Shown here piece after piece: positions 1 to 5,281 of a DNA stretch of 5,281 nt. The notes below the pieces were generated by a model. It did no database searches, was not told the origin of the DNA, and was given only the letters and a program-made list of their open reading frames with translations. The stretch's first letter is position 1, and each line of letters begins with the position of its first letter. The translations under genes and the position numbers were made by a program. The stretch is from a bacterium (lineage in GTDB: Bacteria; Patescibacteriota; Patescibacteriia; Magasanikbacterales; GWA2-37-8): the NCBI GenBank assembly GCA_021790135.1, contig JAJYIJ010000036.1, forward strand, positions 1-5,281. Direction: 5' to 3'.

Positions 1-308
1 TTTCGCGCTCCGCTGCCACCATCGTCGGCGGTCTGGCCCTTGGCTATGATCGGGAAACCGCAGTTGAATTTTCCTTCCTATTAGCGGTACCCACCATGCT
101 TGCCGCCAGTGGACTAGATTTAGTTAAAAGCGGCCACGCATTTACATCCTCACAATTTGGCGTTTTGGCCGTCGGTTTTATCGTTTCCGCATTCGTCGCC
201 GGCGCCGCCATCGTCTGGTTGCTTCGATTTGTACGCAATCATGATTTTACCGGTTTCGGCATTTACCGAATGATTGCCGCCGTAGCTTACTTCTTACTCA
301 TAAAATAA
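1..308 (+). CDS. uppP: Undecaprenyl-diphosphate phosphatase, C-terminal part (5' end cut by window)
   Basis: This membrane enzyme removes a phosphate from undecaprenyl diphosphate, recycling the lipid carrier used for peptidoglycan and other envelope polymers. The reading frame is open from the window edge (first full codon at 3) to TAA at 306-308, giving 101 residues. It begins with SRSAATIVGG, the family's conserved PG-x-SRS-x-x-T motif. The two leftover bases (tt) fit a valine before it, as in PGVSRS. Hydrophobic stretches follow: AVEFSFLLAVPTMLAAS, a long segment around FGVLAVGFIVSAFVAGAA, and a last one ending YFLLIK. This matches the C-terminal half of the usual ~260-290 residue, multi-pass protein. 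The N-terminal glutamate-rich active-site motif lies outside the window. An ATG at 96 is internal, not the start. No terminator follows; the proS promoter begins three bases after the stop, so read-through into proS is possible. Confidence 0.93.
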   Translation, partial: SRSAATIVGGLALGYDRETAVEFSFLLAVPTMLAASGLDLVKSGHAFTSSQFGVLAVGFIVSAFVAGAAIVWLLRFVRNHDFTGFGIYRMIAAVAYFLLIK

Positions 309-310
309 CT

Positions 311-339
311 TTGACAGTCAAGCGTTTGTTCGCTATACT
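311..339 (+). promoter_or_regulatory. Sigma70-type promoter for proS and the genes behind it
   Basis: A perfect -35 box TTGACA (311-316) is separated by exactly 17 bases from a -10 box TATACT (334-339), one mismatch from TATAAT. Transcription would start near 346, leaving a leader of only about 17 bases before the proS ATG at 363. It lies in the 54-base gap after uppP and is oriented with the genes. The start site is inferred from box position, not observed. Confidence 0.85.
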
Positions 340-362
340 AAGGCTAATTTTGTAATTCAAGT

Positions 363-1829
363 ATGCCTGAAAAATTAACATCTCGCGCTGAAAATTATTC
401 TGAGTGGTACAACCAAATCACGGAAAAAGCCGGCTTGGCGGAACATTCGGCGGTAAAAGGCTGCATGGTCATCAAGCCCTACGGCTACGCGATCTGGGAA
501 AAAATGCAACAAGCGCTGGATGCCATGTTCAAGGCCACCGGACACCAGAATGCCTATTTTCCGCTTTTTATACCGAAATCATTTTTTAGTAAAGAAGCCA
601 GTCACGTTGAAGGCTTCGCCAAAGAGTGCGCAGTTGTCACGCATTATCGCCTCAAGACCGCCAAAGATGGTACGATCATCGTGGATGATGATGCCAAATT
701 AGAAGAAGAACTAATTGTCCGCCCCACCTCCGAAACAATTATTTGGAACACCTACCGCAGTTGGATTCAATCGCACCGCGATTTACCCATCTTAATAAAT
801 CAATGGGCAAATGTCGTGCGCTGGGAAATGCGCACCCGTCTTTTTTTGCGGACAACGGAGTTTCTCTGGCAAGAAGGGCACACGGCTCACGCCACCCGCG
901 AGGAAGCTGAGGCGGAAACTAAAAAAATGATTGATGTCTACGAAGATTTTGCCAAAAATTGGCTGGCTTTGCCGGTTATTAAAGGCACCAAAACGGCGAG
1001 CGAGCGCTTCGCTGGAGCAGTGGAGACTTATTGTATTGAAGCCATGATGCAGGATGGTAAGGCACTCCAGGCCGGCACGTCGCATTTTCTCGGACAAAAT
1101 TTTGCCAAAGCTTTTGACGTAAAATTTGCCAATAAAAACGGCGACCTGGATTATGTTTGGGCGACCTCCTGGGGGGTTTCAACACGATTAATGGGGGCCT
1201 TGATTATGGCGCATTCTGATGATCAAGGTTTAATTTTACCTCCACGGTTAGCCCCAATCCAGGTGGTGATTGTACCAATTTACAAGAATAATGAAGAAGC
1301 AAAGGAAATTACAACAGCAGTCGAAATGATTGTGGCTGCACTACAACAAAAAAATATTCGCGTACATTTTGATAACGATGATAGCAAACGTCCCGGTTGG
1401 AAATTTGCTGAGCACGAATTAAAGGGCGTGCCCCTTCGACTGGCTATCGGACCTCGTGATCTCGCTAAGGGTGTCGCCGAAATCGTTCGACGCGACACCG
1501 CCGAAAAGCAGACTATTCCGTTGGACACGTTACCTGAAACGTTGGAAAAATTACTAAAAGAAATTCAAAAAAACTTACTCGAAAAGGCAGCTGATTTCCA
1601 AAAAAAGCATACTTTTGAGGTTGATACGTACGAAGAATTTAAAGAAAAAATTGAGCAAGGTTTTGTACTGGCCCATTGGGATGGCACACCCGAAACCGAA
1701 GCTAAAATAAAAGATGAAACCAAAGCCACTATTCGCTGCATTCCTCTTGAAGTGACCGGCGAGAAAGGCACCTGCATCTATTCAGGGAAACCCTCAAAAC
1801 AACGCGTCGTATTTGCTCGCGCCTACTAG
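363..1829 (+). CDS. proS: Proline--tRNA ligase, archaeal/eukaryotic-type short form
   Basis: This cytoplasmic class II aminoacyl-tRNA synthetase joins proline to tRNA-Pro using ATP. The 488 residues match the short ProRS form, which lacks the editing insertion of the ~570-residue E. coli type. Visible parts are the proline-pocket motif RPTSET (120-125), class II motif 2 (RWE at 153-155 through EFLWQEGHTAH, 166-176), the TSHFLGQNFAKAF segment (239-251), and motif 3 (about 271-298, with GLILPPRLAP). An anticodon-binding domain starting at VVIVPI (301-306) follows, then the ProRS-specific C-terminal domain (about 420-488) ending in the typical ARAY. That last domain binds zinc through four cysteines in many relatives. 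Here only C471 (GTCIYSG) seems kept, with S474 at its partner position and HWDGTPETE (438-446) where the other pair is expected, so zinc is probably not bound. The ATG at 363 suits the promoter at 311-339. No Shine-Dalgarno sequence is visible; the stop is TAG. Confidence 0.97.
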   Translation: MPEKLTSRAENYSEWYNQITEKAGLAEHSAVKGCMVIKPYGYAIWEKMQQALDAMFKATGHQNAYFPLFIPKSFFSKEASHVEGFAKECAVVTHYRLKTAKDGTIIVDDDAKLEEELIVRPTSETIIWNTYRSWIQSHRDLPILINQWANVVRWEMRTRLFLRTTEFLWQEGHTAHATREEAEAETKKMIDVYEDFAKNWLALPVIKGTKTASERFAGAVETYCIEAMMQDGKALQAGTSHFLGQNFAKAFDVKFANKNGDLDYVWATSWGVSTRLMGALIMAHSDDQGLILPPRLAPIQVVIVPIYKNNEEAKEITTAVEMIVAALQQKNIRVHFDNDDSKRPGWKFAEHELKGVPLRLAIGPRDLAKGVAEIVRRDTAEKQTIPLDTLPETLEKLLKEIQKNLLEKAADFQKKHTFEVDTYEEFKEKIEQGFVLAHWDGTPETEAKIKDETKATIRCIPLEVTGEKGTCIYSGKPSKQRVVFARAY

Positions 1830-1833
1830 TCAT

Positions 1834-2577
1834 ATGGCAGAAATGGAGTTCATAAAAAAGCTTCACCGCGAACTCCAAGCCGCATTTGTCGGGACGCAGA
1901 TCCTGCTTGGTGGAAGTTATTGGTCAGGCGAGGCGGACGCGGAGAGTGACATTGATTTTTATTGTCTTTGTTCATGGCGATTCTTTTTCGGCTATAAAAA
2001 AGCCGCCGAGAAGAATAAATTAATCAGGCAAAAATTTCCCGAGGCCAACTATGCCATTATTTTGGTGCCAAATTTTTTTTTCCGTCGAGGCTGGCTGTAC
2101 GCCGTCGGAATAACGGAAGAGGGAAACGTGCGCCAGTCAAAAAGCAACCGAAAATTAATTTTTCGCAATGCCTTAAAACTTGGCTGGTACAACTATTTTT
2201 TGTATGCCCGTTATGGTTTTAAAAAATATTTGGAAAAAAGTCGTCACCAGGCGGCTATCGCCGAAAGGACTTCACTAGCGGCGGAGCTCAAGCCGTCTGA
2301 TTTGCAAAAAAGCAATCTTTCCATTCCGGACTGGTCCGCTGAACAGATACCTGGGCTGCTTACGCAAATGGAAACGCAGCATCAAAAACTCCTTCATTTT
2401 TCTTTGGTGAACTGGCTGATCTACAATACAAAATTTTTAGTGCGCGGCAATCCGTTGTTTTTCTTTGCTAATCCTGATAAACTAATTTTACGAAAAATTA
2501 ACCAGTCAAAAAACAATGGCGGGCCAGAATTCATCGCTTGGCTCAAAAAATACGTTTTCCCTGTTATCATTATTTAA
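1834..2577 (+). CDS. Nucleotidyltransferase-like protein (polymerase-beta fold), function unknown
   Basis: The N-terminal part shows the signature of the polymerase-beta nucleotidyltransferase superfamily: LLGGSYWSGEADAESDIDFY, with G27-S28 followed ten residues later by D39-I-D41. The GS pair holds the nucleotide phosphates and the two aspartates bind metal in that superfamily, which includes CCA-adding enzymes, MNT proteins and antibiotic nucleotidyltransferases. The third carboxylate, expected on a later strand, is not evident: the candidate strand NYAIILVP (72-79) starts with Asn. The rest (about 95-247) looks helical and rich in aromatic and lysine residues, and I do not recognise it. 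The protein has 247 residues from ATG 1834, four bases after the proS stop. An in-frame TTG at 1813 would overlap proS and is less likely; ATG 1843 is another option. It ends in tandem stops TAATAA. Co-transcription with proS is likely. The fold call is fairly secure, but substrate and activity are unknown. Confidence 0.75.
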   Translation: MAEMEFIKKLHRELQAAFVGTQILLGGSYWSGEADAESDIDFYCLCSWRFFFGYKKAAEKNKLIRQKFPEANYAIILVPNFFFRRGWLYAVGITEEGNVRQSKSNRKLIFRNALKLGWYNYFLYARYGFKKYLEKSRHQAAIAERTSLAAELKPSDLQKSNLSIPDWSAEQIPGLLTQMETQHQKLLHFSLVNWLIYNTKFLVRGNPLFFFANPDKLILRKINQSKNNGGPEFIAWLKKYVFPVIII

Positions 2578-2592
2578 TAATTTTTACCCTTT

Positions 2593-2946
2593 ATGCCACT
2601 GCCTGAATATCTGAGGCCAGTTCCTGATCCGGACGAGACAGAGCCAAAAGAATTGCCTGAAGAAAATATGCCACCCCAGGCTAAACCGGAAATTAAATTT
2701 GCCTCAGCGGCGCCGGAAAAGCCTCAAGCAACTTTTGCTTTTGACGTTAATGCCAGTGGAATCCAAAAAGCGCAAAAATTTTTCCGCATCGCTCAGGCAC
2801 ATTTTACTGAAGTCAATAAAAAACAAAACCGCCGCTATAGTGTTGAATTGTCGAAGCGCGGCAAAAATATACCCGTTGTGATCATCAACCCGGATGACGA
2901 AGTGGTAGAAGACTGGGTTAGAAACAATCGACAGCTTTTACCATAA
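2593..2946 (+). CDS. Small hypothetical protein with Pro/Glu-rich N-terminus
   Basis: I do not recognise this 117-residue protein. The first ~45 residues are rich in proline (12 by residue 44) and glutamate, and look disordered. The remainder looks like a small folded domain: a helix at about 54-76 (containing IQKAQKFFRIAQAHF), a basic turn KKQNRR (76-81), two short strands (YSVELS 82-87 and IPVVIIN 93-99), and an acidic helix starting DDEVVEDWV (101-109). There is no signal peptide, membrane segment or cysteine. It starts 15 bases after the nucleotidyltransferase gene and ends 13 bases before the exonuclease gene on the same strand, so it is probably part of the same transcript. Reality as a gene is supported by the tight packing, the lack of any competing frame that fits better, and protein-like composition of the C-terminal half. 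No Shine-Dalgarno site is seen. The layout would suit a small adaptor or nucleic-acid-associated protein, but that is speculation. Confidence 0.7.
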   Translation: MPLPEYLRPVPDPDETEPKELPEENMPPQAKPEIKFASAAPEKPQATFAFDVNASGIQKAQKFFRIAQAHFTEVNKKQNRRYSVELSKRGKNIPVVIINPDDEVVEDWVRNNRQLLP

Positions 2947-2959
2947 AAAAAATTTTTCT

Positions 2960-3541
2960 ATGAATGAGATCGTCTTTGACATTGAAACGCAAAATACTTT
3001 TTCGGACGTGAATAATGATTTTAAAAAACTGCGTATTTCTTGCGTCTCGATTTATCGCTACGAAACTGACTCATATGAAAGTTTTGAAGAGCACGAACTC
3101 GGAAAACTTTGGCCAATTTTAGAAAAAGCTGATCGCGTCATCGGCTTAAATTCCGGCCATTTTGATTTACCGGTCATGAATAACTATTATTTAGGCGACT
3201 TGCTCAAATTTCCCCATCTTGATTTGATGGAAAGCGTCAAAGAATCTTTAGGTTTTCGCCTCAAATTAAATGATATTGCTCAGGCCACGCTTGACGGCGT
3301 GGAAAAAAGCGCCGAAGGGCTGCAGGCTATTCGCTGGTGGAAAGAGGGAAAAATTGACGAGATAAAAAAATATTGCGAACAGGATGTCCGCGTCACTAAA
3401 GAGGTATATGAATTCGGCAAAAAAAATAAACAACTTTTCTATAAATCTCTCACCGGCGAAATTTTGCCTTTTCGTGTTAATTTCGAGATGCCCGCTACCG
3501 TCGCGCAGAAAAAAAATATCAATTTGACCCTTCCGTTTTAA
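2960..3541 (+). CDS. DEDDy-type 3'-5' exonuclease domain protein (RNase H-like fold)
   Basis: The 193-residue protein carries the ordered motifs of the DEDDy exonuclease superfamily: ExoI in IVFDIET (D7, E9), ExoII in IGLNSGHFDLPVM (N64, D69), and ExoIII in YCEQDVRVTKEVY (Y138, then D142 three residues on, the Y-x3-D spacing of the DEDDy subclass). These four acidic residues bind two metals and cleave nucleotides from the 3' end of DNA or RNA. It resembles the stand-alone predicted exonuclease/YprB-like RNase H domain group more than DNA polymerase proofreading domains, because no polymerase, helicase or HRDC domain is attached. Whether it acts on RNA or DNA cannot be told from sequence. It starts 13 bases after the small hypothetical gene, and its TAA stop is followed after seven bases by the desulfurase start. 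The 3' stretch after residue 160 is short and basic-to-neutral with no recognised domain. No Shine-Dalgarno site precedes the ATG. Confidence 0.85.
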   Translation: MNEIVFDIETQNTFSDVNNDFKKLRISCVSIYRYETDSYESFEEHELGKLWPILEKADRVIGLNSGHFDLPVMNNYYLGDLLKFPHLDLMESVKESLGFRLKLNDIAQATLDGVEKSAEGLQAIRWWKEGKIDEIKKYCEQDVRVTKEVYEFGKKNKQLFYKSLTGEILPFRVNFEMPATVAQKKNINLTLPF

Positions 3542-3548
3542 TGTATAT

Positions 3549-4742
3549 ATGAAAAAAAAATCTAGGTTAATCTATCTTGACCACGCGGCCACCACCCCGA
3601 CTGACCCCAGAGTTGTCCGCGCCATGATGCCCTTTTTTAATAAAAATTTTGGCAATCCATCGGCGCTCTATCAAGCGGGAGTGCAGGCGCATGAAGCAAT
3701 AGAAAGTGCCCGTAAGGCTGTAGCGAACATTTTTCATAGCCAGCCCGATACGGTTGTTTTCACAAGCGGTGGAACAGAATCCGATAATTTGGCCGTTCTT
3801 GGCACCGCGCTCGCTCATGAAAACCATGGTCGGCATATTATTTCAATCGGCATTGAGCATGATGCTGTTTTGGCACCACTCCAGAGGCTCAAAAAGCGCG
3901 GCTTCGATATAACGTTTATCCCGGTTGATAAAAACGGCTTGGTTAACCCGCAAAATGTGTACGCCTCCTTGCGTCCTGATACGATCTTGGTAACAATCAT
4001 GTACGCAAATAACGAAATCGGAACCATTGAACCGATTGCCGATATTGGCCGTCTGCTGCTCCGTTTTCGCAAAGAGCACCAAACTTCATATCCATTTTTT
4101 CACAGTGATGCCTGTCAAGCGGCCGGTTATCTTGACCTTGACGTCGAAAAATTACATGTTGATTTATTGACGGTGAATGGCAGCAAAATCTATGGGCCGA
4201 AAGGTGTTGGCTGTTTATATATTCGCCGCGGTCTTGTCGTTGAACCGCGCCAGCTTGGCGGCAGCCACGAAAATGGCCGCCGGGCTGGAACAGAAAATGT
4301 TCCCGCTATTGTCGGTTTTTCCAAAGCGCTCGAATTGGCTACTCAAAAAAGAAACATGGACAGCCAGAAACAACGTCTATTGTCCCATTACTTTGAAAAA
4401 AAATTGCAAAGTCTTGCCAAAGATTTTTCCATAGGAATTCATCTGAACGGGCCGCCGGTGGGGGAGAGTCGGTTGCCAAACAACATCAATGTGGGCGTCT
4501 CAGATATCGAAGGCGAAGCCCTGGTAATTTATCTTGATGCGGCGGGAATTGCTTGTTCCACCGGTTCAGCGTGTTCGTTGCTTACAAAAGATCCGTCACA
4601 TGTTCTCAAAACAATCGGCACGCCATCAAAATGTGCACGTTCGGTTGTCCGCTTTACACTCGGGCGGAGTACAACGCGGCTCGACATCGACACAACCATC
4701 AAGGCACTCAAAAATGCCATCCAAACATTAAGACCGGCTTAG
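3549..4742 (+). CDS. Cysteine desulfurase, NifS/IscS family (PLP-dependent)
   Basis: This enzyme takes sulfur from cysteine, forming alanine and a persulfide that feeds Fe-S cluster assembly or tRNA thiolation. The 397 residues match the class V aminotransferase fold: LDHAATTP (10-17), FTSGGTESDN (71-80), the PLP-stacking histidine H104 in IEHDAVL, NNEIG (154-158), D187 and Q190 in HSDACQ, the PLP lysine K213 in NGSKIYGPKGVG, GGSHENGRRAGTENV (237-251), and the catalytic cysteine C342 in STGSACS. The residue before the lysine is Ser, where IscS proteins usually have His. A second cysteine, C336, sits six residues before the catalytic one. The gene follows the exonuclease gene by seven bases and ends in TAG. 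No IscU, SufU, ferredoxin or MnmA gene is in view, so the sulfur acceptor is unknown and I give no iscS/nifS symbol. Start at ATG 3549, which is followed by a run of nine A bases; no Shine-Dalgarno site is seen. Confidence 0.96.
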   Translation: MKKKSRLIYLDHAATTPTDPRVVRAMMPFFNKNFGNPSALYQAGVQAHEAIESARKAVANIFHSQPDTVVFTSGGTESDNLAVLGTALAHENHGRHIISIGIEHDAVLAPLQRLKKRGFDITFIPVDKNGLVNPQNVYASLRPDTILVTIMYANNEIGTIEPIADIGRLLLRFRKEHQTSYPFFHSDACQAAGYLDLDVEKLHVDLLTVNGSKIYGPKGVGCLYIRRGLVVEPRQLGGSHENGRRAGTENVPAIVGFSKALELATQKRNMDSQKQRLLSHYFEKKLQSLAKDFSIGIHLNGPPVGESRLPNNINVGVSDIEGEALVIYLDAAGIACSTGSACSLLTKDPSHVLKTIGTPSKCARSVVRFTLGRSTTRLDIDTTIKALKNAIQTLRPA

Positions 4743-4777
4743 AAGAAGAGGGCATACTTCCATTGGAGCCACCCCAG

Positions 4778-4806
4778 TTGCTTCTTTTATTTTTTTTCGC
4801 TACAAT
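4778..4806 (+). promoter_or_regulatory. Probable sigma70-type promoter for rsmI
   Basis: A -35 box TTGCTT (4778-4783) lies exactly 17 bases before a -10 box TACAAT (4801-4806). The spacer contains a T-rich run. Transcription would begin near 4813, about 11 bases before the rsmI ATG, giving a nearly leaderless mRNA. The -10 box is preceded by CGC exactly as in the promoter at 311-339 (cgcTATACT and cgcTACAAT). It sits in the only gap over 60 bases in the window, supporting rsmI as the start of a new transcription unit. Confidence 0.7.
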
Positions 4807-4823
4807 ACAGAAAAATATTGTCT

Positions 4824-5281
4824 ATGTTTGGCACCCTTTTTATCGTCGCGACGCCCATCGGCAATCTTGAGGACATTACGCTTCGCGCGCTTTCCACCCT
4901 CAAGACTGTTGATGCAATTCTGTGTGAAGACACGCGCGTCACCAAAAAACTGCTTGATCACTTTGAGATTAAAAAAGAATTGGTGAGCTACCACCACCAC
5001 AGCGACGAACGCAAAGTGCGCTATATAAAAGAAATGCTGGCAGCGGGAAAAAATTTAGCCCTAGTCACCGATGCTGGCACGCCAGGCATTTCCGATCCAG
5101 GCAACGCTCTGATCCATAATCTGACATCTAAAGAAAACATCACGGTCGTCCCTATTCCCGGCGCCTCCGCACTGATAGCAGCCCTGTCGATTTCAGGATT
5201 TCCAACTGATAAATTCATTTTTACTGGTTTTCCACCGCATAAGAATAAACGTCAAAAATTTTTTCAAGAAATTGCCGTCGC
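4824..5281 (+). CDS. rsmI: 16S rRNA (cytidine(1402)-2'-O)-methyltransferase, N-terminal part (3' end cut by window)
   Basis: RsmI methylates the 2'-hydroxyl of C1402 in 16S rRNA, in the ribosomal P-site region, using S-adenosylmethionine, and helps decoding fidelity. The visible 152 residues (then a partial codon) belong to the tetrapyrrole methylase fold and carry the RsmI hallmarks in order: LFIVATPIGNLEDITLRAL (5-23), ILCEDTRVTKKLL (32-44), ALVTDAGTPGISDPG (79-93), IPGASALIAALSISGFP (111-127) and FIFTGFPPHK (131-140). The PIGNLEDIT and DAGTPGISDPG motifs separate it from the cobalamin-pathway methylases of the same fold. Full-length relatives have roughly 220-290 residues, so the C-terminal part lies beyond the window. 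ATG 4824 is the natural start, because the family motif begins right after it and the promoter at 4778-4806 ends just upstream. No Shine-Dalgarno site is visible. Confidence 0.95.
   Translation, partial: MFGTLFIVATPIGNLEDITLRALSTLKTVDAILCEDTRVTKKLLDHFEIKKELVSYHHHSDERKVRYIKEMLAAGKNLALVTDAGTPGISDPGNALIHNLTSKENITVVPIPGASALIAALSISGFPTDKFIFTGFPPHKNKRQKFFQEIAV

Noticed and set aside
792..1185. Reverse-strand open frames within proS (101 and 68 codons), and similar ones in the desulfurase gene.
   Set aside because: They lie wholly inside strongly supported genes, show no family motifs and have low-complexity or cysteine-rich composition typical of antisense shadows.
1813..1833. TTG at 1813 as start of the nucleotidyltransferase-like gene, overlapping proS by 17 bases.
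   Set aside because: It adds only seven residues (LAPTSH after the start), has no ribosome site, and ATG 1834 lies neatly four bases after the proS stop.
1834..2577. MNT/HEPN toxin-antitoxin pair, with the nucleotidyltransferase as MNT.
   Set aside because: No HEPN partner with an R-x4-6-H motif lies next to it, and at 247 residues it is longer than typical minimal MNT antitoxins.
3524..3551. TTGACC (3524-3529) followed by TATATG (3546-3551) as a promoter for the desulfurase.
   Set aside because: The -10 box would cover the ATG itself and place the transcript start inside the coding region.
4743..4793. Possible intrinsic terminator after the desulfurase: AAGAAG (4743-4748) can pair with CTTCTT (4781-4786), with GGG/CCC inside and a T-rich run behind.
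   Set aside because: The stem is short, AU-rich and encloses about 32 bases with unequal internal loops, and it overlaps the rsmI promoter. It is too weak to annotate.
1..5281. Alternative genetic code with UGA read as glycine, known in some Patescibacteria lineages.
   Set aside because: All genes are full length without in-frame TGA. Stops are TAA or TAG only, but six stops are too few to infer anything, and no Gly position needs UGA.
1..5281. CRISPR array, insertion sequence, tRNA/rRNA gene, phage or defence island.
   Set aside because: I found no direct repeats with spacers, terminal inverted repeats, tRNA-like folds, transposase or recombinase motifs.

Overview
The window carries seven protein genes, all on the + strand and almost back to back. 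It most resembles a small-genome member of the Patescibacteria (Candidate Phyla Radiation). That placement is inferred, not proven. It rests on the archaeal/eukaryotic-type prolyl-tRNA synthetase with a degenerate zinc site, the small unknown proteins packed between housekeeping genes, the absence of recognisable Shine-Dalgarno sequences at every start, and moderate AT-rich composition with TAA/TAG stops. The standard bacterial code fits: no gene is interrupted by TGA.

Layout. Positions 1-308 hold the last ~100 codons of undecaprenyl-diphosphate phosphatase (uppP), cut by the window edge inside its catalytic PG-x-SRS motif. Three bases after its stop, a near-consensus sigma70-type promoter (TTGACA, 17 bases, TATACT; 311-339) drives a tightly packed set of five genes with gaps of 4 to 15 bases: proS (363-1829), a polymerase-beta-fold nucleotidyltransferase-like protein (1834-2577), a small unrecognised protein with a proline/glutamate-rich N-terminus (2593-2946), a compact DEDDy-type 3'-5' exonuclease domain protein (2960-3541), and a NifS/IscS-type cysteine desulfurase (3549-4742). 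An 81-base gap holds a second promoter (TTGCTT, 17 bases, TACAAT; 4778-4806). It precedes rsmI (4824 to the window end), the 16S rRNA C1402 2'-O-methyltransferase, which is cut at its 3' side.

How the genes may work together. ProS charges tRNA-Pro, cysteine desulfurases commonly supply sulfur for tRNA thiolation, and RsmI modifies the ribosomal decoding site, so the known genes mostly serve translation. The nucleotidyltransferase-like protein, the small unknown protein and the exonuclease lie between proS and the desulfurase. A role for them in RNA end metabolism is only a guess from this context. I see no mobile element, CRISPR array, RNA gene, phage gene or clear defence system. The most interesting material is the uncharacterised three-gene block at 1834-3541 and the uniform lack of Shine-Dalgarno sites combined with very short predicted 5' leaders.
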